From positions 39,343,502 to 39,407,501 of the forward strand of contig OX457031.1 in assembly GCA_949752745.1 (NCBI GenBank): 64,000 nt of DNA. Reading direction: 5' to 3'. The notes under the pieces are model-generated. The model worked only from the letters and a program-made list of their open reading frames with translations, was not told where the DNA came from and did not search any database. Positions 11,536-24,019 of the stretch are shown here, one piece after another. The translations under genes and the position numbers were made by a program. Source of the stretch: Protula sp. h YS-2021 (Eukaryota > Annelida > Polychaeta > Sabellida > Serpulidae). Position 1 is the first letter of the stretch, and the number at the start of each line of letters is the position of its first letter.

Positions 11536-12863
11536 AGAAAGTACCGAGAAGGCCAGCCCTCCATCGACCAAAATGTTTTTTCTCGGAATTTTGTTGAATT
11601 CGCACGATTTTACCTGCTGAAGAAAAAATGAATTCTTTTATCGAACTGGCAATGTAAAAATTATGCTTAAATAGGAAATTGCAGTCACTCGTATTTGAAA
11701 ATTTTAGCTCTGATTGCATGTTGCAAAATCTGGGGAGTTTATTTTGGTGGTAAAAAAAATTCAAGCACTATGTGACAATCAAAGCGTCTGTATTGGAGTT
11801 AATATTGGGAAGAGCAAAGATAGGCAATTCTTTTTTTTTCTTTGAAGCCTTTGAAAATTTCTCAGTGATTAACTAAAATATTTTCACTGGACATACTCTT
11901 GTCGTTACCTTTATTGTGTATATTAAAGACATTGCTAACGCACTGCTTTCGATAACTCTGTAGAAGTTATTAAAATGTGATAAAAATTTCATACTTATAT
12001 AAAGGCTAGCAAACTGTGCGGAATCAGTTCAGTCTGAAATGTTTCCCGCGCTTGTTTACGTCTGTCAAAGATTTCACAAGCACTTGATCAATTATTTTTT
12101 GTTATAAAAAGGCAACGTTGGGCATTGTAATAACCTGGCTGTCTAATTATTATGGTTACAAGGAGCCTTTGGTTAGTACTTTTCTTTCGTTAAAAACTTC
12201 ATAAGGACCAAAATAGATTTATACCTGTAATGATCAGAAAATCAAGCTCTCAGGTGCCTCACGTTTCTACACATTTAAAAAGGCCGCTCCAGAAAAACCA
12301 AGAAAGTTTTGGTATTTTGGTGTTAATTTTATTTGCAATTATTCGAATTTTAATAATGATGATCTTGCCTGTATGTTATTTTTTGTCTATTTTTTTTTAA
12401 GGTGTAAAAGTCTTGGGACCGTAGCGAGTTGCTTCATGTTTTAATCAGTTTCTCTGTTACCTACTGTGACTCTTCTTTTAATTAAAGCGCCATTTGGATC
12501 GGTTGATTAGCCCAGCACGCTGGTTCTTACATGATAAAGTTAAGAAACCTTAGTCAAACGACATCAAGATATATATATAGATAATGGGAAGCCTGTGGAA
12601 TTACGTTTCTTTATCCATATTAAGACGTTAAGAAGAAAGGCATGGATATAAATAAAGACAACGCTACTTTGAGAATATGTCAGCAAAAAGCGTTGACTGC
12701 AGATTTTACAAGGACATTTCACAGCTTATTAATGTGCATAGTTTTGTGTTGTTATTTTCCTTTTTAAAGCCAAGTCTCGAACATTAAATAATTCGGAAAC
12801 TCGAATATTAATAAAGATTAAACCTGTAAGCGAATAAAGAGGAAATAGAATAAAATAGTTAAA
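11536..12863. other. No gene recognised (5' flank of the two-exon GPCR)
   Basis: AT-rich upstream region of the receptor that follows. No domain-bearing frame was found. Confidence 0.55.
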
Positions 12864-13597
12864 ATGTTTACAACGGAGGAAAGTTACGCATTTTCAATTT
12901 ATTTTGAAACAACGTCTTTTCCTGATGAAGACCCAACTGAAGGAACATTATCGGCAAGCAATTTCGTTTTGCAAATTATTTGCGTTATATTCATTATGCT
13001 TACTGGTTTGAGTGGGAATATCACAGTTATCATTATCTATGCGGGTAAAAACAAAGATTATCAAGGCAATGTGTTTGTCATTGCTTTGGCGGCTTTAGAC
13101 CTTCTGAGCTGTGTTTTTGTGGCACCCCAAATGCCATTTTTAGACTATTATATGTGGCAGGCCAGGAATGGAAATAAGTTTTTGATGAACATGTTCTTTA
13201 ATACGATACTGTTTGTGATTTTCTCGTATCTGTGCCTCCTTGTTGGGATGGCTATTGAGCGGGTCTGGGCTGTTTTTCTGCCATTTACATTCTCTATGTC
13301 AAAGAAACGTTCCACTATAGCTGTTGCTGTTATCTGTTCCTGCTGTTTCTTTGTCGCATTTCTACTTGATGTCGTTGTTGATGAGAGTTCAAATGGTGGC
13401 TTGGTTAGTCGCATTTTGTCTTCAACAATAATAATTATATCTTTCATAATCCTGATCATCTCCTATCCAGCTATAATCTTAAAGCTGAAAAAACTCTCTA
13501 AAAAGGTTGATACGACAGGAAATACTGTCTCCCATTCTACTAAAACAACCACCGTTCCAGCAGATGATGTTACGGCAGAGACTTCGAACAATAGAAG
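12864..13597 (+). CDS. Orphan class A GPCR, exon 1 (TM1-TM5)
   Basis: First coding exon of a seven-helix receptor. It carries a short N-terminus, TM1 with the conserved GN (residues 51-52), TM2, TM3 ending in ERVWAV (ERV at 132-134 in place of DRY), TM4 and TM5, and stops in intracellular loop 3. The exon ends at AATAGAAG followed by GTAGG, a usable donor, leaving two bases of an Arg codon. The next exon supplies the third base in the correct phase. Together the exons give about 352 residues, a normal length for a peptide or amine receptor. No cysteine sits at the usual top of TM3, so the standard TM3-ECL2 disulphide seems absent. Ligand and subfamily are not recognised. Confidence 0.85.
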
Positions 13598-14362
13598 GTA
13601 GGAATTTTTGACATTATTATTATTAGATTTTTCGACATTATTATTATTAGATAATGACTTATTTACGTGGTTCTTCATAACGCAAGGCACCTAGAACGCG
13701 AAAATGTCACACTGGCGCTGTTTGTAAAATAGTCGCACTGACTGGGTGGTTTATCTCGGGCGTGATTTGCGACTTTCATGTTTGCAATTTCAAAATTACT
13801 GCACTGCATTAAACATACTTAGATGTTTTGAAGACTATCTGCTTATCTGCTAAATTATCACTTTTTTAGTTGATGGCGTATTGCTATAATCAAATCAGAC
13901 CATTTTGCAATGTCTACTATGTATTTTAATTTGGCCACGATCTGTGTACATTTTTACAATTATAAATGGTTGGAAAAAACGCTAATGCAGTAGAATTACC
14001 CTGCCGCTTCATAATTAGTGCCTAGATCAATTGTTTTTTTTTGGGGTATATCAGAGATATGACAATCCATATATTTTCAAAAGTGGTTTGATCGCCACTC
14101 CTTGAAAGAATGCAATTCAATGCAATTGCGCTTACACGGGTATGTTTATTGTTCTTAGAGTTTATGAAATCGCTAGTTTTGTTGTTTTGCAACTGTTCGA
14201 GATCAGACATAGGGAATTCAGTCATTAAAATCCGCTTGAAACAATACATGTACTTTTTCCAAAATTGTTATTTTTCTCTTCTGCACAGCTAAACAAAAAT
14301 ATCGTGTTTATTTATCATAACTTAAATAGCAATGATTAAAAAACACACTTTGCTTATAACAG
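13598..14362 (+). other. Intron of the orphan GPCR
   Basis: A 765-base GT-AG intron between the TM5 and TM6 exons. The phase matches and the acceptor is TTATAACAG. Two copies of a TTTTTGACATTATTATTATTAGA-type repeat unit lie near its 5' end. Short frames inside it are noise. Confidence 0.8.
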
Positions 14363-14684
14363 GGTTGACCGAAAGGAAACTGGTGTAAGAAACAAAGGTG
14401 GAATACAGGAAAGCACATCTTCGCGAAATGTATCCAACGTCAAACAGAAAACGACCACAAAGGCAAACCACATGAAAACAGTCAAAATGTTTATTGCCCT
14501 TACCTTTCTATTTATAATTTCGTTTGTTCCCTTTCTTTTGAAAGTATCAAAAATTGTAGATGATTTGGATATATTTTTGGGGTATTTTATCAATCATATC
14601 GGCAATCCAGTGATTTATTACACCCTCAACGACAAATTTCGCAGTGATGTTAAGGCACTATTATCAAAACTAAAACTACGATAA
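14363..14684 (+). CDS. Orphan class A GPCR, exon 2 (TM6-TM7, C-tail)
   Basis: Terminal coding exon. It completes intracellular loop 3 (Lys/Thr-rich), then TM6 (KTVKMFIALTFLFIISFVPF, with FVPF in the CWxP position) and TM7 with NPVIYY, a clear NPxxY, followed by LNDKFRSDV as helix 8 and a short basic tail. Read alone from its internal ATG it would look like a separate 70-aa protein, but the open frame runs back to the splice acceptor in phase with exon 1. Confidence 0.85.
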
Positions 14685-15798
14685 ATAAAAACTAACGTTG
14701 TAACCGTTTATTTTAATTTATTCCGTTGGTTTGAACATAAAATATTCAAACCTGAGTTAAGATTGTAAGCAGTAGTACAGTCTTTTAGTTACTTCCGATG
14801 TGTTTCTGTTTGGTTTATATTAATGAAAATTCAGAAGATGTATCCGCCAAAATGCTTTAAATTGTTTAAATTGTATCTTATACTTCGGCACTGGCTCCGT
14901 ACACGTTTGTTTGCTACTAATATTCTACCAAAACTGGCATGTGCACAATAGTACTATAATAAATGTTGTATTAAGTGTCTGCCGTGTGTTGAGCAAAATA
15001 GAAAGATTCTATCTTGGCGCGCTGTAGTAATTTATTACTTCAATTTAAACATTGTTTCAATGGGTATAAATTTCTTTAACTTTGCCATGGTAAAAAAAGC
15101 TGGAAGTTCCTGTTCAAAGTCAAACGAATTTGTGTTGTGTGATTGATCCATGCAGTGTCGTCTGTTTGGTGAAGACATAATCAGACAGCTACGACATTAA
15201 ACACTAAAGGTTACATGTGATATATTTGTTGATGGATGCCCAACTCAAATGTAAAATGCAACTCAAACGTAAATATTCCTTACGCTGTTAGAAACGTTAG
15301 CTGTGTTTAGTTTTAAGCGAATGGTGTTGTGTAAGCAAACTGAAAGACACAGTATACATATAGCATCTGAATTTACTTTAATAGTTTTTATAACTATTTC
15401 TAACTCTTAGAACTGTTTAAGGGCAGTATATTTGTTAAACAAACATAATTTATCTGATTAAATCTTTTAATCCTTGTAATCTTTGACAACCATTTGTTGC
15501 ATTGGCAAAATTCGTGTCAGTTTTATAGTTATATTTTAAACAATGGAACTGCAACTTGCAATCCCACATAACCAAACTGAATATGCACCCGCATTCTTTG
15601 AATCTAAAAATTAAAAAATAACATATTCGCTAGTCGTTAGGTTATTAGTTTATATAAACGCACTATGACATGTTATGAGAATTTCTTTTATTGTTTCTAT
15701 GTCTTCATAAGTTATGTATTTGTTCAAAAATTTTAACTGAACCAAATTTCGATCGATTAGAAAAATATACCGCGATGAATAAAAAATAATAGATAGCA
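14685..15798. other. No gene recognised
   Basis: AT-rich 3' flank of the GPCR. AATAAA overlaps the stop codon, and the mature 3' end was not identified. Confidence 0.5.
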
Positions 15799-16212
15799 TG
15801 TTAAAAGGGGTCTATGACAATTCCCCCAGACAACTCCCCCAGACAACCCCCGACAATTCCCCCCAAGAACGATTTCCCTGAGGACTATTTCCCCCTCCCA
15901 CTTAATATTATCACCTCCGGAATTACAGTGTACTCCTGGTGAATAACACTGCTCTAGGATTGCAATTATAATGATCAAACACTCCAGTTACTGGTTGTGT
16001 ACTTGCAGTTGAGTACATGAACGGCAAAGCAACACAATTTAAAAGGGCAATAATTTGTAAAAAAAAAGACAAAAAATAGAAAGAAAAGAAAAAAATAAAA
16101 AAAATAAAATATAAATAAATTGGAGGGGGAATAGTCCTCGGGGGGAATTGTTCGGGGGCGGGGGGGTTGACTGGGGGCAATTGTCTGGGGGGATTGTCCT
16201 GTTCCCTGTTAA
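15799..16212. repeat. Foldback element with C-rich and G-rich arms
   Basis: The left arm (15,799-15,902; GACAATTCCCCCAGACAA, GAGGACTATTTCCCCCTCC) is an imperfect inverted copy of the right arm (16,121-16,212; GGAGGGGGAATAGTCCTCGG, CAATTGTCTGGGGGGATTGT). The intervening about 220 bases are A-rich. It resembles a MITE. The arms could also form G-quadruplex and i-motif structures. Confidence 0.7.
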
Positions 16213-17348
16213 AAGTGGTTAAAATTTTATTTTGGTTTTTGTTATGCTGCGATGTTCAACTACCCTTATTCCACTACTCGAGTTATCTTTCGACAAATCT
16301 CGTCGCAAGAACCCGTCATCTGCCAACACTGTCTACTTGAAAATAATTAAGCATGTACGAGCACCAAATTACAGGTCGTTGTTTCTTATTTGTCGCCCAG
16401 AAATCGCCGATATTAACAGTGTTCCAATTTGCCATTCTAGAGCAGAAAACACTGAAAATTTCAACAAAATCAATCTCTGTTCACAGTTTGAGAAAAGGGT
16501 AGACATAATTTCTTTATCAGTGTTCGAAAGATTTTAAAGCAGCTTCGCAGTGTGATAGATGGCATTCGAACGCAGTATGAAAATATATATCAATCGACTT
16601 CATATGGCAAATACAGTAAAAACCGCCTAAGCCGCTTTAGATTCCACTGCAAGTTTGTGTCTAGTTAAAAAAAAGAAATTGTGTTTTTCCCAAGTGTACA
16701 TTTCGGTGCTAAGTGCCGAAATCGGTACAGGTATCATAAAATAAATAAATAAACAGTCTGCATGTCTCATAGGATTACCTGCTCTTGTTCGTTTGGCGAT
16801 CAATAATACTTTCGACCTATTTCTATCCTATGTACTGTACAACGTAATTATGTTTAAAATGTGTTGCTATCCTCTAAGCTGTTAATGCAGAATGTAGTTA
16901 ATATAACTAAAAGGTTACTGAATGTGTTTTCATTCGTCGCAGATCTTCCTTAAAAATGTGTTCCGTTTCTTGCTAAATAACAATGCATTTTTTTACGTTT
17001 TCGTGGCTTGAGACGAAGTAGCGAAACAGAACAACCAGTTTAGTGCGATATCTGGCCGGGGCATGCCTGGCGTTTATTTAAACCACTGGAGATGATTTTA
17101 ACAAATTATTTACGTACATATATTTTAAACCCTTAATGGCGAAAAACCACGAGCTGAAAGCTTCGCCATGGAAGGACCTCCAAAAACTAACGATACTAAG
17201 TGAAATCGGTCCAGATTCTAACTGAATTAACAATTGTAAATTTCTGCACAATAATTACATAGCTAATACGGACGCATTTGGTAGCGGATCACCTCAGTAT
17301 TGTGACATACGAAAGTCCCAAAGGTACCTGTACTGACAAAGCATCAAA
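16213..17348. other. No gene recognised
   Basis: AT-rich. A 101-codon plus-strand frame at 16,232-16,537 has no recognisable domain. Confidence 0.5.
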
Positions 17349-17543
17349 TTAGGATGCAAACGACTCTACTCTTATGTATTTCTTAAGATCATCCGACTTC
17401 CATCTACCCATTATTTTAACTTGCTCATACGACATACCGGCAACAATAGCATTCGAAGCTGCTCCAATTCTAGACGAATGAGACTTGTATGGCTTTGATG
17501 ATAGATTTAGAAATTTTAAGCATTTGTTAAGCAGAGAAACAAA
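17349..17543 (-). pseudogene. DIRS/Ngaro-type tyrosine recombinase, C-terminal fragment
   Basis: About 64 open codons ending in a stop. They read SHSSRIGAASNAIVAGMS, then VKIMGRWKSDDLKKYIR. This is the C-terminal half of the tyrosine-recombinase catalytic domain: H-x-x-R box, GRWKS block, and Tyr in the nucleophile position. It is the strand-exchange enzyme of DIRS-like retrotransposons. Nothing else of the element is attached, so it is a relic. Confidence 0.75.
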
Positions 17544-18572
17544 ATAGATGCGGTGAACGGGAGTCGAATTTAGGATAAAATAATGGATCCGGACTAGGGT
17601 ATCTGAGGGTCAAATATTGTAGTAAACTTGATACAACTAGGACTTTTGGGAATCTCACCCGAACACCATTTTCCACCATTTCTTTGGCTTTGGCTTAATT
17701 TCTTGATAACCGCACCAAGGGCTCGGGAATTAGAGCTAAAATTTAGTATTGGTGGGAACGAATCTACAACACCACTTGTGTGTTTAGAATTCCAACGCTT
17801 GTGCTGGGTGGTGCGGAGCTTGTGCTGCGGAGCCTTTTGTCTGAGGTGCACCATCAACACTCACCCCAGAACTTCAGCTACGCCGGATCGTAGTCATCTT
17901 CACCAACGACCTGCCGCTCACCCATTGCCAGTTTGCACAGGGACTTGAAATATAGCACGTCGGACGGTAATAGAGAGCCAATTCAGGTAGTCAAAGCAAA
18001 TCACGACCCCGGCGGGAGAGGGGCAGATTCAGAGGGAGGAGGCGACGATGAAGCATCGGACATTACAGGTCATGTTTCGATCTAATATGTCGGCGTACCG
18101 TACCAGCGTCGGAATGCCAGACGTGGCGACAACAGCGCCAAGACCGATGAACAGACGGATTCGAGATTCAAGAATCGCCGTTTAAACATTTAGAATGTGG
18201 CGATCTGGTTCGCACGCCACGAAAAAGATGCACCACGCCAGACAGATAGCTAAGAAGAGATTCCATCTATCTGACCATGGATGCGAAGCACGAAATGCTG
18301 TCGGAGTCTAGGCTTCATCCTTGATCCTGGACTGTGACGAAATCCCTGGGACTTGGTGGAAAAGAGATAGATGTTTCAATCCGCATGGGGCTTCGACTAG
18401 AGTGATTCAGACCACAGGGTCAGCACAGCATCTTAAAGGCAGCACGCATCCAAGAGGCAGAATTTATATGGCCAGGAACACGAATTATGCATGGGCGCTG
18501 TACTTCGGGAATTAAATATTTCTTCAAAAATGACGGTTATGAAAACAGCTTACAGGATTTGTGACGATAAAA
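17544..18572. other. No gene confidently recognised
   Basis: More GC-rich than its surroundings between 17,850 and 18,480, which suggests an old mobile-element body, but no frame shows a domain. Confidence 0.4.
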
Positions 18573-19770
18573 TATACTGAAGGACAAAAGAAAATTCGCA
18601 CATAAAAACCCAAATATCTCCAAAACATATGGATATTTTTTTTCTAAATTTTTAGCATCAGATTATAATCAGAAGTTGTAACCATAGTTATTTTTTCATG
18701 CGGGTATGGTTATCTATTACGGTTTGTAGGCATTCAAGCACGGTACCATATTAATCCACATAAGTCAGTACCGGCTCAATATTGGGAAATTATAAAATCA
18801 CACACGTGGTCATCGAATATAACTGCATATGTAAACGCAGTTAATCGATGAAAACAACGGAGAACTGAGATGCAGCGAATACCGCAAAACTGTGGCGACT
18901 ACTCTATTGGCATGCTTGAAGCTGGTGCTTCTCCTCAGTTCGTTGCCAGACGTTTCGGGTGCAGTAAAAGAGGAGAATAAAAACTCCGAAGACGGTATCG
19001 GGACACTGGATCAATCAAAGACCGACCACGTAGTGGCAGACCGCGTGCGACCACACCTAACCAGGATCGTCGGATTTGCATGATCCACCTCCGGGACCGC
19101 TTCAGATCAGTCACAATAACAACAACGGAGATCCCTGGACGGACGAATAACCGTACGAGCTCGAAAACCGTTATATGGCGCCTACGCAAACATGGGATCT
19201 GCGCTCGTCGGATCCACATCGGAGTGGTGCTAAACCCCGAGAGACAATGCCCGCCCATCCGTTGTTCGGGTGTGTAGAGATTCTTTAGCGGCTAATATAT
19301 GTTGCTGTGCTCCCATGGTCGGAATGTAGTCCGGATATGAATCCCATAGAACATTTATGGGATCATCTGGATCGCCAAGTTCGAGCCTGTAACCCACCGC
19401 CTCAAAATCTCGCGGAAATGAGGCAAACATTAATTGAGGAGTGGCACAAATATCCTCAATACAAAATTAACAGGATGATAACTTCAATGCATAGTCGAAT
19501 CTAGACCCTACTTCGTTCCAATGGATACCGCATACGGTATTAGTGGCGGTTATAAACATTGTAAATCGAAGAAAACTCAAAACGGCATTTACACTGACTT
19601 TGACGCTTTGTGGCCTTTCATCAAAATTTCTTCAGAACTTTCATTTTTCAATTATATTGTAGCACTATCTGAGAGGTATCTTTGGTACAAATTTGAAGCC
19701 AATCGAGCAATTAGATGAGTAACAATACAATTTTTCATTATTTGCGAACTTTCTTTTGTCCTTCAGTATA
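18573..19770 (+). mobile_element. Dead Tc1/mariner element with both inverted ends
   Basis: The ends are near-perfect inverted repeats: TACTGAAGGACAAAAGAAAA at the left and its complement (CTTTTGTCCTTCAGTA) at the right, each bordered by TA as expected for Tc1 target duplication. Length is about 1.2 kb. It encloses the broken transposase listed separately. Confidence 0.85.
18871..19503 (+). pseudogene. Tc1-like transposase, broken
   Basis: The cut-and-paste transposase is spread over several frames. The N-terminal helix-turn-helix is seen as IGMLEAGASPQFVARRFGCS followed by a stop, then a KDRPRSGRPRATTP linker and a second HTH-like stretch. The C-terminal catalytic end reads SECSPDMNPIEHLWDHLDRQ, the third-acid block of the DD34E family. 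Most of the catalytic core between these blocks is missing or unreadable, so the gene is inactive. Confidence 0.8.
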
Positions 19771-19789
19771 CTTTCACGCCATAAACGTG

Positions 19790-20417
19790 CACCGGAGGTA
19801 CTTGTTGCGTGCTTTTGTTGTGTCGTGCTTTTGTTGTTCCGTGCAACGGGCCTGTTGCACGGAACAAGAAAAGCACGCTCTCAGTTGCGTGCCAACAGCC
19901 TGTCCGTGCTTTTGTTATTCTGTGCCGAAGTTGTTTTTGTATTTTCCAATCAATATCATAACGTGTCTTCTCCCATTAAAAAGTGGAACAACAGTATTTC
20001 TACTATTGATTAATCATTCACTTCAAACAATAATCGCCGCCTCAACGATTTCAACATTTAATTAGAAGCACTGAAAATATGCAATGTAGAAGACATATAT
20101 TTATGAATACGAAAACAGGAATTACAATGCAGTGTTAAATTAGGCCATTTTTAGCGAAAATCAACAATAATAACAGTAAGAATAACCACATTTTCGACAA
20201 AAAATTAGGCGCCCTTTTGTTTTCGTTTTAAATATCAGATAAAGTCATTTTTAGTCAAAATAAAAATTTATGACAATGATAATAAGCATTTCGTTCGGTA
20301 CTGAGGATCCCCTGACGGCAGTGAGACTTTTTTTTCTTTTCAATGCTAGATTAAGTCATTCTTTACTCAGTAACTCATTCATGACATACTTCGATCAAAC
20401 AACTTGACAAAAAATTA
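19790..20417. repeat. GCACGG/CCGTGC-rich repeat
   Basis: From about 19,790 to 19,930 the sequence repeats CGTGCTTTTGTTGT and TTCCGTGCAACGGGCCTGTTGCACGG, a local palindrome. It is related to, and partly inverted relative to, the array at 20,789-21,430. This suggests one larger rearranged element. The rest of the interval is plain AT-rich sequence. Confidence 0.5.
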
Positions 20418-20770
20418 TGACTAGGAAAGAGGCTATAAAACTTATAAAATAGGCTGACAGGGTATTGGCACGGCATTCAGCATGCAAAAAGCATCATACA
20501 AAGTTAATATCTTAAAAAATTCTAATTATTACCTAAAGGCCAAATAAAGACTATTTGCACGACAACTGTTTTGTGAGATAATTGTAAACTTGCAGTGTTT
20601 TGCTTTGATCTTGACCCAGTAGATTAATTTCACCGCGGTGGTACTTGCTTATCCCAAAAGGAAGAAAATTTTTTAAGATATTAACTTTGTATGATGCTTT
20701 TTGCATGCTGAATGCCGTGCCAATACCCTGTCAGCCTATTTTATAAGTTTTATAGCCTCTTTCCTAGTCA
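20418..20770. repeat. Near-perfect ~100-base inverted repeat (foldback)
   Basis: The arm at 20,418-20,521 (TGACTAGGAAAGAGGC ... AATATCTTAAAAAATT) is matched by its reverse complement at 20,668-20,770. The arms are separated by about 146 bases. Arm identity looks essentially complete, so the structure is young or maintained by gene conversion. Confidence 0.9.
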
Positions 20771-20788
20771 CAAAATTTTTGGCAGTCT

Positions 20789-21145
20789 AAAAGCACGCAA
20801 CATCCGTGCCGATGTTGTGTCGTATTGATTAATATGAAACACAGAAACAAAGGTGGCACGGACAGGATAAAAGCACGCAACATCCGTGCCGATGTTGTGT
20901 CGTATTGATTAATATTAAACACAGAAGCAACGGTTTCACGGACATGCTTAAAGCACGCAACTGGCGTGCAGATTTTGTGTCGTGTTGATTAATATTTTAT
21001 CTTGAAACAACGGTGGCACGGGCAGGCTAAAAGCACGCAACATCCGTGCCGATGTTGTGTCGTATTGATTTAATATGAAACACAGAAACAACGGTTGCAC
21101 GGACAGGCTAAAAGCACGCAACATCCGTGCCGCTGTTGTGTCGTG
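20789..21145. repeat. ~80-base minisatellite, about 4.5 copies
   Basis: The unit starts TAAAAGCACGCAACATCCG, continues TGCCGATGTTGTGTCGTATT, and ends ACAACGGTGGCACGGACAGG. It abuts the right arm of the foldback. Degenerate related pieces continue to about 21,430. Confidence 0.85.
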
Positions 21146-21519
21146 TTCAACAGATATAAAAATGTCCTAGTTTCTATGGGGAGATACTTAATAAGTAAGA
21201 AATAAAGTGATTTGACAGGCTAAAAGCACGGGTAGACACACTGTCTCCTGAAAAATTAAGCTGTGCGGAAATTGTGTCTGCACGGAAAGGGTGAAAGCAC
21301 GGCGGTTTGAAAAACAGGGAGCCTGCACGCATATACTCGTGCAACAGGCCTGTTGCACGCCTGTCGCGTGTGCAGAGATTGTTTCTGCACGGACAGGCTA
21401 AAAGCATGCAACAGTACTTGTGGTATGCATGCCCCTATCTCAAGTGCAGACGGACGCGTCATGCGTAGGTTGATAAAGTGTTGAAGGAACTACACGCACT
21501 GCCACGGGATACGGTAAGT

Positions 21520-21640
21520 AGCATGTTAGCTGGACGCCACCGGGGGGGGGCAACCATAGACGAGATCATCTGGGCAGGGTGTTGGCAGTCGTCGAATAGT
21601 TTCATAAAGATTCATCTCCAGGCTTTTACTGGGGAGTCAG
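21520..21640 (+). pseudogene. Possible tyrosine-recombinase fragment
   Basis: A short frame reads ATIDEIIWAGCWQSSNSFIK, resembling the 'I..I...G.W.S.STF..FY' block of DIRS-type or related tyrosine recombinases. It lacks the His/Arg box. Weak; it could be chance. Confidence 0.3.
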
Positions 21641-21976
21641 TAACTAATCCTTGTAAGCTATCGTTTTTGCTGCCGAATCAGTTGTGAAAGAATGTTGTGA
21701 AACAGGTAACATGTTCATAATACCGCATGCTTGTTGCAAGGTATTGGCCAGATGTGGCGCCAATGCATCAGGTTCTGTCAGAAGCAGTCGGGGGAAAGGA
21801 GCTGCGACGGCCCAACACCCTATTGTTCAGCGACCAAAAAAACCAGGGTGTATGACTAGAGACATGGGGCGCTAATGACCCATCACGTCAGTACTTAAAT
21901 CTGTTAATCCGGTATGCCAGCACGGTGAACTGAAAATAAGCTTAGTGATCATAACTGGTCCAATGTTATTGAATTG

Positions 21977-22122
<146 letters not shown>

Positions 22123-22123
<1 letters not shown>

Positions 22124-23490
22124 GACTCATTTATATTGAGCATATTCAGCAAGCTACTATGCGCACATGTTAAGCCTAACGGCATTAGTACCATTGTTGC
22201 AGTGGGGAGGGGGGAGCTGGGCACCAGCAAAGGTGGCCCCACATCAACAGTCAGTGGAGACGGTGGATGGGAGGTTGCCAAACGCGAAAATATTTCAAGT
22301 AAACAATATATAAGCAGCCTGTAAAGACTGGTCGAATGCAAAAAACAACCAATCACGTTTACACTGTTATAGTTTTTAGTACTATACATTTTGGCATGGT
22401 GTACACGTAGCACATATACTCAAAAGCATCGATAGACAGGATACGACTTGTCTTGGTAATCGGTTTTGATGCTGTTATGGTGAATAAAGGGTCAAAATTA
22501 TGCCAAATATTTCTTTTTCTTATTTTTATCCAATTAAAATAGATTTTGTCTTTTCTTTACAAATGTTACAGCTGTATAGTTGCATTGACCCGACGCTACC
22601 ATTAACCCTCCCTCTTCACAACCTCTGGATCCCACGGATTAAAAGTAAAATCTGGGGAGGAAATGGGTAGGTTAACCATGAGGTGGAGATATGAATGAGA
22701 CTTCTAAAGTGTCAATTCGATCCGACTACACAGCCATGACATTTGTTAAGACAGCGGTTCGTTTTAATAGTATTAAAACACGAATTTCATGTATCAATTG
22801 CTTCATTTTTGAGCAGCATTTTACCTTAAGCAATCAAACACATATGTTTATAATTTTAAACTTAGTCATTGTTTTTAATATCAGACAGCCGCACTATTTA
22901 AAAGGGTTGATTGTGCAGTTACCTGTTCTGTTAGTAAACAGAACTTTCAGACATCAATTGACAGTTTTATTGTTTTTACGAACAAAATCCATCTGTAATT
23001 AAAATACACGAGTCAGCACAAGTCCTCGGCTGTTATTACGGTTAACTCGCTAGTTAAATTAATACTAGCGCAGCTTCTGAGACACGAAACTCTTTTATGG
23101 GTTTATTTTAGGTCTAATTAATTAATGCTACTGAAACGGAATGATAAAAGCGCAAGTTAATTAATTTGCGTCAATGCTGAATCATCTAAGTAAGGCCGCT
23201 GAGCATACAGGTGAAAAGCGGCACTTACAGGTGATATAAGAAATACGATGGAAGAGCAATATCCATTTGATTTGAGTATGGGTCTGTATAAGGAAATGGC
23301 ATAATTTACCTATAATAGAACAGTACACAAATTAAGTATATCAAATTATTCACTCCGAAATATTAAAATGATTGAATGTATGGTAAATAAAGTCTCCCTT
23401 AAGACCGTTTTCGCCACCAGTAGTGAAAATTACACATGGTGCCATTAAAAAAATACGATTCTGAACTCTCAAAATTCAAAACTGAGCATG
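22123..23490. other. No gene recognised
   Basis: AT-rich. A 103-codon plus-strand frame at 22,691-23,002 has no domain or coding-like features. Confidence 0.5.
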
Positions 23491-23935
23491 ATCTAGGAGG
23501 TCAAGGTCACTGAGGTACGTCTTGCAGATCGCTTTTTAGGCCCAAAAGGTCCCAAATACGGTCAAAATTGCTTATCTCTAACCGTTTTCGAGTTAATGAT
23601 CAACTTCAGGTTTTTCACCTTGACCATGACCAAAGAGGTCAAGGTCACCAAGGTACCTCTTACATGTCGTCTTTTAGGCCCAAAGGATCGAAAATAAGCT
23701 CAAAATCGCTGTATCTCTGACAGCTTTCGAGATAATGACCCACATCCTGTTTTTGACTTTGATCATGGTCGAGGAAGTCAAGGTCACCGAGTTACCCCTT
23801 GCTTGTAGTCTTTTAGACTCAAAGGGTCGAAAATAGGCTCAAAATCGCTCTATCTCTAATCGTTTTCCAGACAATGACCCACTTCCGGTTTTTTACTTTG
23901 ACCATGGCCGAGGATGTTAAGGTCACTTTAATATA
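23491..23935. repeat. Degenerate ~140-base tandem repeat with AGGTCA half-sites
   Basis: Three units each carry a GGTCAAGGTCACNNAGGTAC-type block, a TTTTAGGCCCAAAGG block, a CAAAATCGCTNTATCTCTAA block and an ACTTCCGGTTTTT block. AGGTCAAGGTCA is exact at 23,498-23,509 and 23,636-23,647. The same family forms the arms of the foldback element at 58,296-60,185. Confidence 0.75.
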
Positions 23936-24019
23936 CAGTGAAGGTTAAGGTTTGCTGGATAAAAATTTTAAATATAAAAATGTTGAAATTTCCCCGGCTG
24001 ATAACGAAGTCACGACTAT

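Noticed and set aside
16232..16537. A 101-codon plus-strand gene
   Set aside because: No domain, no coding-like composition, and no splice or promoter context.
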